NCBI RefSeq assembly: GCF_020905345.1
Contig: NZ_JAJJMO010000001.1
Location: 310,001-374,000, forward strand
From: Flavobacterium pisciphilum
GTDB lineage: Bacteria > Bacteroidota > Bacteroidia > Flavobacteriales > Flavobacteriaceae
Direction: 5' to 3'
DNA length: 64,000 nucleotides
Positions 1 to 10,354 of this stretch are shown piece by piece. Every line of letters begins with the position of its first letter. The first letter of the stretch is position 1. The notes under the pieces were generated by a model that was given only the letters and a program-made list of their open reading frames with translations, ran no database searches and was not told the origin of the DNA. Made by a program: the position numbers and the translations under genes.

Positions 1-2217
1 AAAATCATTAGTGATGACAATTATAAAGAAAAAATAAAAAAAGCCCTACCCGCAACAACCGAAACACCAAACCCTACTATAAGTTTGATTTTTACTGTAG
101 AAATGCCTGTAGGAAACCAAGGAGCAATAACCTTGCCCGACACTATGGTTATAAAAAACGGCAAACCAGTAGTGGGAACAAAATTTATAGAAGTATTAGT
201 TCCAGACGAAGAGCTTGTTGTAACCAACAATAAAAAAATAAAATCCATGTTCTTTACGACAGAAGATGGTAAAAACGTACAGCAAACCCTTACTCATCAG
301 AACAAAACCCACAAAATATGGGTACATACTGCCAATATGCAGGAAGAAGAATTAAGGGTTGATATTATGACTTTGGTACATTCGGACTGTATGGAAGAGA
401 AAAATGGTATTATAACAGTACTGCAAAGTATTAAGGATTATAAAGAAAAAGTAGGCAGTGATGGACTATTAGAACTCCCTTTTACAGCCGAAGAAAAACA
501 CCTAACTGATGCAGAAGCAAATCCTGTACGTTTTAGTATACAAGTAAGCCGAAAACTAAAAGATCCAAACGATGACAAAAAAGAAATTTATATTTTTGAA
601 GATGACCAATTAGCTGTAATGTCTTACCCAAAAGCAAGTTTAGTACGAAGCCCAGACATGAAAACCATAGGCATTAAAGCAGTCAAACAAGACGAAACTT
701 CTTTTACCAAAGACGAAAAAATAGCCTTACGAAAGCAACTCATCTGTTTTAAAAATACAGCCTTGATTGTTGGAAAAGGTATTTTGACTGAGGAAGCTAT
801 CGATAATTGTACTGTTCCAGTAGTCGTAGATTTAGAAATGGCAGAGGTTCAAACAAATAAAATTTGCACGTGTAAAGAAAATAATTTTTATTGGAGTTCA
901 AAAATTACTTGCGATGAAAGAAAAAAAGTACTCGAAGTTTGTACTAACATTTGGGGAGAAGAAAAGAAAATAGAAAAGGCTAGCATGCTTATGTCAATAA
1001 TGCATTTAGAAACAGGAAAAACATTTAGTCCTTCTCAAAAAGGAGTAAGTTCTTCTGGAACCAAATACATAGGTTTGGTTCAATTTAGTGCTACTACAGC
1101 TCAATCATTAGGTACAACATATGATGCGCTGGGAGAAATGACCTTTATAAAACAAATGGAATACGTTGAAAAATATCTTAAACAAAATAAAGATAAAATG
1201 ACTACACTTACAGATTTTTATTTGCAAGTACTCCTACCTAGTCATGTTGGTCATGGTTCTGAACCAAACTATATCGTATTTGATGAAAGTATTGCTGTTC
1301 CAGATAATGGTATCGAGAATAGTTTAGAAAAACGAAAAGCAAACATAACAAAGCCCCCTTGGGTTACAAAATATGGATATGCTTCGAATGCTCCTTTTAT
1401 GAAAGAAACTGGGGAATATGAAAATTCAAGACAAGCTTGGCATTACAGTTCGCAAAGTTATAAACCTAGAAGAGGATTTGAAAATGGAAAAACCTATATG
1501 TGGGAAGTAACCAAAGTAGTCACAGAAGACCATTATATCCCCGGAAAAAATGAAATATTTACTGGTATCTGTAAAAATGGAGGAAAACTACCTGAATTGT
1601 TAGGTAGAGCACCTTGGATGGAGGTTGCTGTTACAGAAGCCAAACAATACGGAGGTAAGAAACAAGCTGCTATTCAATCCAGAGTAACTTTATACCATAA
1701 AGAAGGAGCCAATTATAATGTAGGTACTGATGCTTGGTGTTCATCTTTTGCATGTTGGTGTTTGGAAAATTCGAGTCCTAAATATGATTCTCCACACTCA
1801 GCAGGCTCTAGGTCGTTTATTAATCATAAAACAGTTATGCCGTCAGAAGCTTTTTTTGGTGTAATTGCAACATTTTCTGATTGTAGCAAAGATGGGATTG
1901 TTGAAAGTACTGGACATGTAACTTTTGTTTATGGAAAATTATCAAATGGCAGATATGCTGTTTTAGGAGGGAATCAAGGGGGAATGATAAAAATTTCTTC
2001 TTATGATTGTAGTGGAAATGTTTTTTATAGTCACTATAGTTCTAAAAGAAAAAGAGATGTCTATAAAAAATTTATGGGTTTTTTTAAACCTAAAAATTTT
2101 GAAATAAAAGAAATAGATAAATTAATAGAATCTGACAATTATTTAACTCCAGATGAAGCTAATGAAAAAATAGGTTTAGGAAATGTCAAAACTGTTTCAG
2201 GAGAAAAAGACGATTAA
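1..2217 (+). CDS. Wall-degrading toxin/effector-like protein, muramidase-like plus amidase (5' partial)
   Basis: The frame is open from base 1, so the start lies upstream; 738 residues are visible. The N-terminal half resembles the Ig-like linker regions seen in Bacteroidetes secreted effectors. Around visible residues 330-400 is a lysozyme/transglycosylase-like stretch, with a candidate catalytic Glu337 in MHLETG followed by GLVQFS. The C-terminal 200 residues fit the TIGR02594/CHAP-type cysteine amidase: Cys580 (DAWCSS), His639 (TGHVTF) and Asn658 (GGNQGG) form a plausible Cys-His-Asn set. Both activities would cut peptidoglycan. The next gene, 12 bp on, encodes a lipoprotein that could be the immunity partner. 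Delivery by a type VI or contractile system is inferred; no secretion gene lies in the window. A phage-type endolysin is the alternative. Confidence 0.7.
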   Translation, partial: KIISDDNYKEKIKKALPATTETPNPTISLIFTVEMPVGNQGAITLPDTMVIKNGKPVVGTKFIEVLVPDEELVVTNNKKIKSMFFTTEDGKNVQQTLTHQNKTHKIWVHTANMQEEELRVDIMTLVHSDCMEEKNGIITVLQSIKDYKEKVGSDGLLELPFTAEEKHLTDAEANPVRFSIQVSRKLKDPNDDKKEIYIFEDDQLAVMSYPKASLVRSPDMKTIGIKAVKQDETSFTKDEKIALRKQLICFKNTALIVGKGILTEEAIDNCTVPVVVDLEMAEVQTNKICTCKENNFYWSSKITCDERKKVLEVCTNIWGEEKKIEKASMLMSIMHLETGKTFSPSQKGVSSSGTKYIGLVQFSATTAQSLGTTYDALGEMTFIKQMEYVEKYLKQNKDKMTTLTDFYLQVLLPSHVGHGSEPNYIVFDESIAVPDNGIENSLEKRKANITKPPWVTKYGYASNAPFMKETGEYENSRQAWHYSSQSYKPRRGFENGKTYMWEVTKVVTEDHYIPGKNEIFTGICKNGGKLPELLGRAPWMEVAVTEAKQYGGKKQAAIQSRVTLYHKEGANYNVGTDAWCSSFACWCLENSSPKYDSPHSAGSRSFINHKTVMPSEAFFGVIATFSDCSKDGIVESTGHVTFVYGKLSNGRYAVLGGNQGGMIKISSYDCSGNVFYSHYSSKRKRDVYKKFMGFFKPKNFEIKEIDKLIESDNYLTPDEANEKIGLGNVKTVSGEKDD

Positions 2218-2229
2218 AAAAAGTAAAAA

Positions 2230-3438
2230 ATGAAGTTGAAAAGTATAATACTAGCTATTCTAATTGCAAACAATGTTAGTTGCCAAAAAAAGGATGATCC
2301 AAAAGTTAATGAACAGAAAGAAATTATTAAAAGTGAAAATGTCATGAAAGACGAGACCTTAATAAAGATATTAATAAAACAGATTGAAGCTGGAAATGAC
2401 CAAACATATAGTGCCTTCATAGATTATAAAAAAAGTGATTTAGATGAATCTGTGAAAATTATAGATACAATATTAAATAATAATGGATATAGAAAAATAA
2501 GTAATAAAGAATTTTTAACAAAAATTAAAAATATTTTTGGAAGAGTAATTGATGAAAAATCAAATATTCCATATTTGAAGGTTGATACATACAAAGATAA
2601 CATTTGTAACAAAAAATTAGAGTATTATCCATTTTCTGTTGATGCACAGTATCTATATATAATTAAATCAAGCAAATTTATTACTTATTTCTATCCATTA
2701 CCTGAAATAATTGATTATCAAAAATTATTCCCTCAAGTAAAGAAATATGAAGATGAAGATATTATCATAGAGGATAAAATTGAAAATATTAAGGTTAGGG
2801 CATCCCAATGGAAAGATGTCAAAGATCTAGCCGAACAACGCAAAAAAAACGTCCAAACCCTTGTTGCTCGTAATATGTATTTATTCAATGACAGCCGAGC
2901 TCATTTTAAATGGTTACTTTTAAATGATGAAAACTTTATGAGAAGTCTCGTAACGACTTTTGGTTATTATAATGATAAAGAATTAGTAAAATGGGCAGTT
3001 GATAAGACAGAATTTAGTGAGAAAAATATAGATGAAGTAAATAAAGTTATTTACAACAAAAAATGTGATGGGAAAATAGTTTTCGACCAACAGTTGCTAA
3101 ATGTATTAGGTGAAGATGATGCAAAAGCAAACCAATTTTATGAATTTATAAGACATGGCAATTATACAGATTGGTTGTTAAGTGATAGAAGTAATACTGA
3201 ACTCACTTTTTCGCAAAAGGCTGAGATAATTGCTCGAATACATAGCTTTATTTACAGCCATGCTAAAGAGTATCGAACAGTAGATTTTATGGGGAAATTT
3301 GCAGAATATAATGATTCAGACAATAAATACAGTAAAGAGTTTAAACTTAAAAATTATTATAATATTCCAGCATTTGAAAAGCAATGGAAACAAGCAAAAA
3401 TAGACGGTGATGGTATTTCTTTACCTGGTGAAGAGTAA
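2230..3438 (+). CDS. Predicted lipoprotein, possible immunity protein
   Basis: This 402-residue protein begins with a lipoprotein signal: hydrophobic residues 5-13, then NNVSC with Cys18 as the likely lipidated residue. The rest is charged, rich in Lys, Asp and Glu, and I recognise no domain. It starts 12 bp after the wall-degrading gene on the same strand, so the two are probably cotranscribed, and a strong terminator follows at 3524-3558. A periplasm-facing lipoprotein next to a peptidoglycan hydrolase is the usual arrangement of an immunity protein protecting the producer. That function is inferred from position only. Confidence 0.6.
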   Translation: MKLKSIILAILIANNVSCQKKDDPKVNEQKEIIKSENVMKDETLIKILIKQIEAGNDQTYSAFIDYKKSDLDESVKIIDTILNNNGYRKISNKEFLTKIKNIFGRVIDEKSNIPYLKVDTYKDNICNKKLEYYPFSVDAQYLYIIKSSKFITYFYPLPEIIDYQKLFPQVKKYEDEDIIIEDKIENIKVRASQWKDVKDLAEQRKKNVQTLVARNMYLFNDSRAHFKWLLLNDENFMRSLVTTFGYYNDKELVKWAVDKTEFSEKNIDEVNKVIYNKKCDGKIVFDQQLLNVLGEDDAKANQFYEFIRHGNYTDWLLSDRSNTELTFSQKAEIIARIHSFIYSHAKEYRTVDFMGKFAEYNDSDNKYSKEFKLKNYYNIPAFEKQWKQAKIDGDGISLPGEE

Positions 3439-3523
3439 TTAAAAAATAGTTAGTACAGAAAAAACCAATTTAGATGTTTTTGAATAAAAACGTATTGGAT
3501 ATGCTAACAAAGAATGGAGAGAA

Positions 3524-3558
3524 AGTTAAGGGTTCATGTATATGCCCTTAACTTTTTT
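3524..3558 (+). terminator. Rho-independent terminator
   Basis: Nine-base arms AGTTAAGGG and CCCTTAACT separated by about 12 bases, followed by a T run. It lies 86 bp beyond the stop of the lipoprotein gene and should end the effector/lipoprotein transcript. Confidence 0.8.
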
Positions 3559-3663
3559 ACATATAAAAATTGCGCTTATAAGGATTCAAAACTTGGCATA
3601 TTCACTCAAACCTATATCTGGAGTGCTAGATATCAGTCTAATATACTGTAAAATATATTCTAT

Positions 3664-3695
3664 AAAAAAAGCTCCAGATCTCTCTGAAGCTTTTG
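3664..3695 (-). terminator. Stranded terminator of the initiator tRNA gene
   Basis: Read on the minus strand this is an eight-pair stem (AGCTTCAG with CTGGAGCT, one G-U) followed by a T tract. Nothing transcribed leftward ends here now. It lies just outside the left attachment core, where the downstream flank of the tRNA gene at 18605-18677 would have been before the element inserted, so I read it as the original tRNA terminator, now about 15 kb from its gene. Confidence 0.7.
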
Positions 3696-3697
3696 TC

Positions 3698-3705
3698 TTA
3701 GTAGC
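3698..3705. repeat. attL core, TTAGTAGC
   Basis: Left copy of the eight-base core shared with 18601-18608. The base before the core differs between the copies (C at 3697, T at 18600), which sets the limit of identity. Bases to the right (CGAACCCGAAC) only partly resemble the tRNA sequence, as expected for the element side of an attachment site. Confidence 0.75.
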
Positions 3706-3784
3706 CGAACCCGAACAAATCTCGAAACATTTTTTGGAAGATTTGGAACGGTTAAACTCGTTAAGTCACGAAGCTACTGCCTAA
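3706..3784 (+). other. Displaced 3' coding end of the serine recombinase gene
   Basis: From the core onward this segment is open in the frame tta-gta-gcc and ends with TAA at 3782-3784. At the right end the recombinase is read through the same core in the same frame (tta-gta-gcg). Joining the ends in a circle would give the 510 shared residues plus 25 encoded here, which begin EPEQISKHF and end SHEATA. Upstream of 3698 the same open frame runs into chromosomal DNA and is probably meaningless. Confidence 0.7.
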
Positions 3785-3942
3785 AAGCATTAAGTAGAAC
3801 CCTAATGAAAAAATATATTTGTTGATACTGTTTTATAATGTTAAAGTATATGTTGGTACATTTTTTTGACTAAATTTATAACCTATTTAAGCCACGAAAC
3901 CGAATTATCAAGCATTATAATAGTTATCTTTTCGTAATTTGT
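3785..3942. other. Non-coding left end of the element
   Basis: AT-rich spacer between the displaced recombinase end and the promoter of the sce7726-type operon. I see no gene here. It may hold recombinase-binding sequence on the element side of the attachment site. Confidence 0.5.
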
Positions 3943-3950
3943 TACCTTTG
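3943..3950 (+). promoter_or_regulatory. Bacteroidetes -7 box TACCTTTG
   Basis: Matches TAnnTTTG exactly and ends 17 bases before the ATG of the sce7726-type gene, so the leader would be short. The -33 element is not clear. It probably drives the three-gene operon 3968-6826. Confidence 0.5.
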
Positions 3951-3967
3951 TAATGTAAAGAAGTAGT

Positions 3968-4837
3968 ATGAAAACTATACAAAAGTTGAGAGTATTATCA
4001 CAAATTTTCTCCCCGCCTATGTTCCAAAAGATAGTACGGGAAGACGATTATGTGCTTTTTCAAAAACAAATAGATAAATACTTCAACACTACCTCATACG
4101 AAACCAACTTAGACATAATCAAGTCTTTATATAAGTCCTTACAAAAGCAATATAGATGTGAATACATCTATAAGAATAATTTGATTATTGATATTATAAA
4201 AACTCATAGCTTAAAATCAACATTAACACTTAATGAACTAAAAATTGGTGCTTCAAAAGCTGACTTGGTTATGTTGAACGGTGCTGTAAGAGTCTATGAG
4301 ATTAAAACGGAACTTGACGGATTAGAAAAATTGGCAAAACAAATAAATGACTACCAAAAATTTGCCAATGAGGTACATATTGTTACAGATGAAAAATATG
4401 CTAAAAAGCTCCAAGTTGAATACGAAAATACAAGCATTGGTATTATCGCATTAAATGCCAAAAATAAATTGGAAACAATAAAAGAGGCAGATGCAAATAA
4501 ATCTTTCTTCGACTTTGAAACTATTTTTAAAATATTGAGAAAGCAAGAGTATCTTGATTTAGTTGCTGTTAATTTTGGTTCTGTCCCTGATGTTCCTAAT
4601 ACAAAGATTTTTAGAGCTTGTTACGAACTACTTGCCACAATTGATATAGTTGATTTTCAAAAGCAGGTATTAAATAAACTAAAAGAGAGAAAACTATTGA
4701 ACCCCGACTTGCTGAAATCATCTAAAACCCCAAGAGAACTAAAGCACATTTGTAATTCTTTGGATTTTAATGAGCAGGAATATCAAAGATTGTATAATTT
4801 TTTAGCAACCAAAAGCGTATGTATCAACCGTATATAA
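3968..4837 (+). CDS. sce7726-family protein, PD-(D/E)XK nuclease-like
   Basis: This 289-residue protein matches the sce7726 family, named after a Sorangium locus and, as far as I know, not biochemically characterised. A PD-(D/E)XK-type signature is visible: Glu90 in TLNELKIG, Asp99 in SKADLVM, and Glu111-Ile-Lys113 in RVYEIKTELD at the end of a predicted beta hairpin, followed by a helix (LAKQINDYQKF). That is the usual order of metal-binding and catalytic residues in restriction-endonuclease folds. It is the first gene of a tight operon: the next gene overlaps it by 19 bases, so translation is probably coupled. A DNA- or RNA-cutting role in defence is inferred from the motif and the mobile context. 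Confidence 0.75.
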   Translation: MKTIQKLRVLSQIFSPPMFQKIVREDDYVLFQKQIDKYFNTTSYETNLDIIKSLYKSLQKQYRCEYIYKNNLIIDIIKTHSLKSTLTLNELKIGASKADLVMLNGAVRVYEIKTELDGLEKLAKQINDYQKFANEVHIVTDEKYAKKLQVEYENTSIGIIALNAKNKLETIKEADANKSFFDFETIFKILRKQEYLDLVAVNFGSVPDVPNTKIFRACYELLATIDIVDFQKQVLNKLKERKLLNPDLLKSSKTPRELKHICNSLDFNEQEYQRLYNFLATKSVCINRI

Positions 4838-5760
4838 GAGGAAAGCAGTTTGAGTTGATAGGAATAAGAGAATTAACTAAACCTGTTCTTTTGCCAAATA
4901 AAGAAAAAGTATCTCCTATTATTGAACCTGTCAAGGATTCTTCTACTTTAAAGACTACGATAAAAGAATTAGCAAGTAATGATATCAACTTTACAGTTGT
5001 TGTTAATCCACAAGTAGGAACATTCAAAGATACCAATGCAATCTTTAATGCTATTAGCAGTTCAGTTGGAGATTATACAAATTATCAGATAGGTGTTATT
5101 TTCCATAATAGGATAGACCATTCAAAAGCTATTGGCATTTTACAACAATATGCAAAAGTTATTCCTGCTCTAAGTATTATTCATAATGCCGTGTTTGATA
5201 ACATTTCAGATGTTCTTAAATCATATCAAGAACATTTTGCCATTCGATATAATGTAATCAATCTATCATCGACAAGTAGAAGATATTTTAGAAATTTTGA
5301 AAGAAATACCTTAATTGAACTTGATGATTATTTCAATGCTCAAACAAAGAATGCGGATTATTTGCAAGTAGATGAAAGCAATTTTTCAGAAGAACATATC
5401 TATTACAAAGAAGAAGGGTTTGAAGGTTTTTCGGACTATCTTTCTATTGGAGAGGAATATTCGGAAACAGGGTTTCTTCCCTATGCTGTTGCGATACATT
5501 TATCTTATGCGGAAGCACAGACAAATAGAATAAAAGTTAAACATTTTGTTTCTGACTCAAATGATGACACATCAGATATTGCAGGAAAGTTTGCTGAGGC
5601 GTTAGATAAACTTATTGCTTGGTGTGACCAAACAGGCTATGACTCTATTGCTATATCTGAATTTAGACGATTTCACGAAAACGGACACTTTCCAGGATTA
5701 GGGACATTGAAGAAACTTTCCTTAATGAACCATATAGATTTAGTATTGAAATTGATTTAG
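4819..5760 (+). CDS. sce7725-family (beta family) protein
   Basis: This 313-residue protein opens MYQPYIRGKQFELIGIREL and has the conserved N-terminal pattern of sce7725/beta-family proteins (YxPxxRGKxxEL, then a segment ending SPIIEPVKD). Its alternating strand and helix pattern suggests a barrel-like fold, but no catalytic residues are known to me. It starts inside the 3' end of the sce7726-type gene and ends one base before the RES gene, so all three are likely made together. sce7725 and sce7726 families are named after adjacent genes, which supports a functional pair. The role is unknown; partner or regulator of the nuclease-like protein is the simplest guess. Confidence 0.75.
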   Translation: MYQPYIRGKQFELIGIRELTKPVLLPNKEKVSPIIEPVKDSSTLKTTIKELASNDINFTVVVNPQVGTFKDTNAIFNAISSSVGDYTNYQIGVIFHNRIDHSKAIGILQQYAKVIPALSIIHNAVFDNISDVLKSYQEHFAIRYNVINLSSTSRRYFRNFERNTLIELDDYFNAQTKNADYLQVDESNFSEEHIYYKEEGFEGFSDYLSIGEEYSETGFLPYAVAIHLSYAEAQTNRIKVKHFVSDSNDDTSDIAGKFAEALDKLIAWCDQTGYDSIAISEFRRFHENGHFPGLGTLKKLSLMNHIDLVLKLI

Positions 5761-5761
5761 T

Positions 5762-6826
5762 ATGAATTGTTGCACAAATTGTTTTGAGAGCAGTTATATA
5801 AATGCTATCATTTTGGGTAACAAGATAACAGATAATTGTGATTATTGCCTGTCCGAAAATGTGAGTGTCTATGAGGCTTCCGAATTAAACCCTTTCTTTC
5901 TTGGGATTATTGACTTGTATGAAGTTGATACCGTCAATGGAAAACCATTAGAAAGTCAAATCATTACGGATTTTCATAAAAAGGTATTTACCCAAAAACT
6001 AATTGATACAAATAATATAAAACAGCTCATTGCTGAGATTATTAAAGATGACATTGCCAATTATCAAAATGTTTTAGACAACCCTGTAAGATTAAGGTTT
6101 CATAATACAGGAGCAGAGGAAGACGTTACTCAACCGCTTTTCCTTTCTTGGGATAAGTTTTCCGAAGAAATAAAAACCGTAAATAGATTTCATTTTGTAA
6201 ATGCTTTGGATTTACAAAAATTAAAATCCTTATTCAAACATTTTCAGAAAGATTACAAAAAGGGAAAGAAATTTTATCGAGCAAGAATTAGTAATAATCC
6301 ACAGGGGTATCCTTTCGAACAAATGGGTAATCCTCCTAATGAATTAGCTAAAAGCGGAAGAGCCAATCCAAATGGTATTTCTTATCTCTATATTGCTAAT
6401 GACATAACAACAACTTTATATGAAGCAAGAGCAAGTTTATTTGATTACGTTTCTGTCGGTACATTTAAACTTGAAGAAGACATAAGAGTAGTTAATTTAA
6501 GTCGCTCCACATACGATGTATTCAGGCTTGCAGAATTAGAGTCTTTAGAAGAAGTTATGTTACACGGTTCTTTCATTGATAAATTAGAAGAAGAACTTTC
6601 AAAGCCAAGAAGAAAGAATGACAGCGAATTGGATTATCTGCCAACACAGTATCTTTCAGAACTGATAAAATCAATGGGATTTGACGGTATAGAATTTAGA
6701 AGTTCATTATATTCGCAGGGTTATAACGTTGCAATATTTTATCCTGAAAAATTCAAGTGCATTGAAACTAATGTCTATGACATTGAAAATATAAATCTTG
6801 AATACACCCAATTAAATACTAAATAA
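5762..6826 (+). CDS. RES-domain protein with zinc-ribbon-like N-terminus (putative NAD-consuming toxin)
   Basis: The 354-residue protein begins with paired cysteines (CCTNC at residues 3-7, CDYC at 26-29) suggesting a zinc site, as in the HEPN/RES N-terminal domain group. The C-terminal half carries a RES domain: KKFYRARIS, then YLYIANDITTTLYEARA with conserved Tyr and Glu, then the late Ser and Asn in FRSSLYSQGYNVAIFYP. Characterised RES toxins, such as MbcT of Mycobacterium, degrade NAD+. Usual Xre/MbcA-type antitoxins are absent; instead the gene sits one base after the sce7725-type gene, so those proteins may sense a trigger or restrain it. It ends only 3 bp from the convergent rteC. Confidence 0.75.
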   Translation: MNCCTNCFESSYINAIILGNKITDNCDYCLSENVSVYEASELNPFFLGIIDLYEVDTVNGKPLESQIITDFHKKVFTQKLIDTNNIKQLIAEIIKDDIANYQNVLDNPVRLRFHNTGAEEDVTQPLFLSWDKFSEEIKTVNRFHFVNALDLQKLKSLFKHFQKDYKKGKKFYRARISNNPQGYPFEQMGNPPNELAKSGRANPNGISYLYIANDITTTLYEARASLFDYVSVGTFKLEEDIRVVNLSRSTYDVFRLAELESLEEVMLHGSFIDKLEEELSKPRRKNDSELDYLPTQYLSELIKSMGFDGIEFRSSLYSQGYNVAIFYPEKFKCIETNVYDIENINLEYTQLNTK

Positions 6827-6829
6827 ACC

Positions 6830-7681
6830 CTACCTCCCGTCCTGTTTATCCATATATTCTTCTAAAGAAGATTTCAGTTGGTCTAAAAACGAGGTGCGGG
6901 AACCGGCACGGTATTTCATTCGATGGAAAGAGTTATGCAGATCTCCTAAAGTAATCCGGAATAGTTTTTCTAAAACTAAACTGACTTTTCGTATTCCTAC
7001 TTTACCATAGGAAAGAGAGCCATTCGCATAAAGAGCATAAATAAGTTCTATCAAGGCATTTTTGCTATCCGTCCAAAGAATACCATCGGATGAAATATCT
7101 CTTGCAGAAAGAGAGCCTGCTATTTCATCATCGTTAATTTTTTGGAGTATGTAGGTATAGAGTAGCTCATTTGCTATTATCCGAGCCACTTTGTTGTCAT
7201 AATAAGTTGAAAAAAGTGGGTCAATTTCAAAGACGAAACTGTTCAGACCATCGTGGAAATTAATGTTGCCTAACCTAAAGTAGGTTTCATCACGATCGGT
7301 TCTTCCCGAACGATAATACCTGTAAAAATCAGAATAGTAGATATGCTCTTTGTATTCCTGTTTTAGTTCCTGCAACTGTTCTGAAAAATAACTTGCATAC
7401 ATTTTCCCTCCGTCAACAGGACAACATGTCTGTATGCGAAATATCTTATTGTGGTAAATGAGTTTAGAGAGAATATACGGTTTAATGTTGCGGAAGAAAT
7501 TGATTTCCTCCCATTGGTTTTTAAAGCCTTGTTTTGTAACCACCTCCCTCATCGACCATAAATATTCTTTCAGGAATATCAGCATTTGGTACGCTTCATC
7601 AATCGCATTGGTGGCAGACACAGAAATTTTATTTTCTTTTCGCTGTATCTCCGAGATAATATGATTTAATGAAAATACCAT
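6830..7681 (-). CDS. rteC: RteC-family regulator
   Basis: The 283-residue protein matches the RteC family of Bacteroides tetracycline-inducible conjugative transposons, where RteC activates the excision operon downstream of the RteA/RteB two-component system. Family patterns include the N-terminal FLKEYLWSM, the central YRYYRSGRTDRDETYF and the C-terminal helical segment LHNSFHRMKYRAGSRTSFLD, which resembles a DNA-binding region. No rteA, rteB or excision operon is present, so it is an orphan. It follows tet(X) by 52 bp on the same strand and may be transcribed with it. It could be a leftover of a CTnDOT-like ancestor or act on another element in the cell. Confidence 0.85.
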   Translation of the reverse strand: MVFSLNHIISEIQRKENKISVSATNAIDEAYQMLIFLKEYLWSMREVVTKQGFKNQWEEINFFRNIKPYILSKLIYHNKIFRIQTCCPVDGGKMYASYFSEQLQELKQEYKEHIYYSDFYRYYRSGRTDRDETYFRLGNINFHDGLNSFVFEIDPLFSTYYDNKVARIIANELLYTYILQKINDDEIAGSLSARDISSDGILWTDSKNALIELIYALYANGSLSYGKVGIRKVSLVLEKLFRITLGDLHNSFHRMKYRAGSRTSFLDQLKSSLEEYMDKQDGR

Positions 7682-7733
7682 TTTTGTTAGTCTGTTTTAA
7701 CTATTTTCTCTTTCATTTCCTCGCCTTTCTGTT

Positions 7734-9271
<1,538 letters not shown>

Positions 9272-9425
9272 ATTTTGTAATTATTTATCGGTTACATATT
9301 GGTGTTGTCTGTAGGTTGTTCTACGATAATTGCCAACTTTTAACTTCTATACGAAGGAACATGTTGGGATACTTGAACTTTCGATTTAGCGCCAACACGA
9401 GCAAACCGAAGTTAGCACCTACTCT

Positions 9426-10121
9426 CTATTCAGCATATTTTTTAAAAATACTTGTGGCAATGTGTCCGCCAAAACCAAAAGTATTACTCATTGCGTAATT
9501 CACTTGCCGTTGTTGTGATTGGTGTAACGTCAAGTTAAATATATCCCTATATTCAGGTTCAATATCTACCGAATTGATTGTTGGCGGAACAATGTTATTC
9601 TGAACAGCTTTAATACAAGCGATTGCTTCGATAGCCCCCGCAGCACCTAACAGATGTCCTGTCATTGATTTTGTCGCACTAATATTTAATTTGCCTTGTC
9701 TGCCGAAAAGTCTTGCTATTGCTTTTAATTCGCTCATATCGCCTTGTGGTGTTGATGTAGCGTGTGTGTTCAGATAATCTATTTCATTGGCGGAAATATT
9801 TGCGTCTTCCAATGCTAAAACCATACCTAAATATGCCCCTTCTCCCTCTGGGTGCGTACCAGTTAAATGATATGCGTCTGAAGCCATGCCACCGCCAGCA
9901 ATCTCGGCAATAATCGGAGCATTTCGTTTTATAGCGTGTTCATAGTTTTCCAAAATAATTGCACCTGCTCCCTCGCCCATAACAAAACCGTCTCTGTTGA
10001 TGTCAAAAGGACGTGATGCCATTTGCGGATTTTCATTTAAGGTTGACAATGCTTTTGACGCGTTGAAACCACCAACGGCACTTTCGTTAATAGGCGCTTC
10101 CGAACCGCCTGTTATTATCAC
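9426..10121 (-). pseudogene. fabF: Beta-ketoacyl-ACP synthase II, C-terminal remnant
   Basis: The 231 residues match the C-terminal half of FabF: the MIITGGSEAPINESAVGGF segment, RPFDINRDGFVMGEGAG, the histidine motifs NTHATSTPQGD and SATKSMTGHLLGAAGA, and the C-terminal NTFGFGGH. The N-terminal part, including the active-site Cys, is missing because the frame meets the ori end of ISCR2 at about 10122. A GTG at 10119-10121 permits translation but the product cannot condense. It is probably a piece of flavobacterial chromosome carried along with tet(X). Confidence 0.9.
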
Positions 10122-10122
10122 G

Positions 10123-10146
10123 TATAGGAAGAATAAACGCCCTTTT
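10123..10146 (-). other. oriIS of ISCR2
   Basis: On the minus strand this reads AAGGGCGTTTATTCTTCCTA followed by TAC, the type of sequence found at the replication-origin end of IS91 and ISCR elements. It lies about 210 bp beyond the 3' end of the transposase gene, the expected position, and abuts the fabF remnant. Confidence 0.75.
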
Positions 10147-10354
10147 CACCCAAGTCCAACAGCTTTGGACCGCAGTTGACTCTTTCGACACCCCTGCGAT
10201 GCAACCCAATCCGGCTGACGGGGAGCCAGCAACGCTGAAAATTTACCCTCCTCTTTCCCACTAGCGGCTCCTTTTCCGACAACCAGCACGGCGGATCCCT
10301 GCCGCGGCGCTGTGAACGCAGCATTTTGATTGGTATCGTTGGCCTTCAGGCTCG

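Noticed and set aside
3536..3784. An 82-residue reading frame at the left edge of the element
   Set aside because: It crosses the junction: the part before 3698 is chromosomal and includes the old tRNA terminator. Only the part after the core is meaningful, as the displaced recombinase end.
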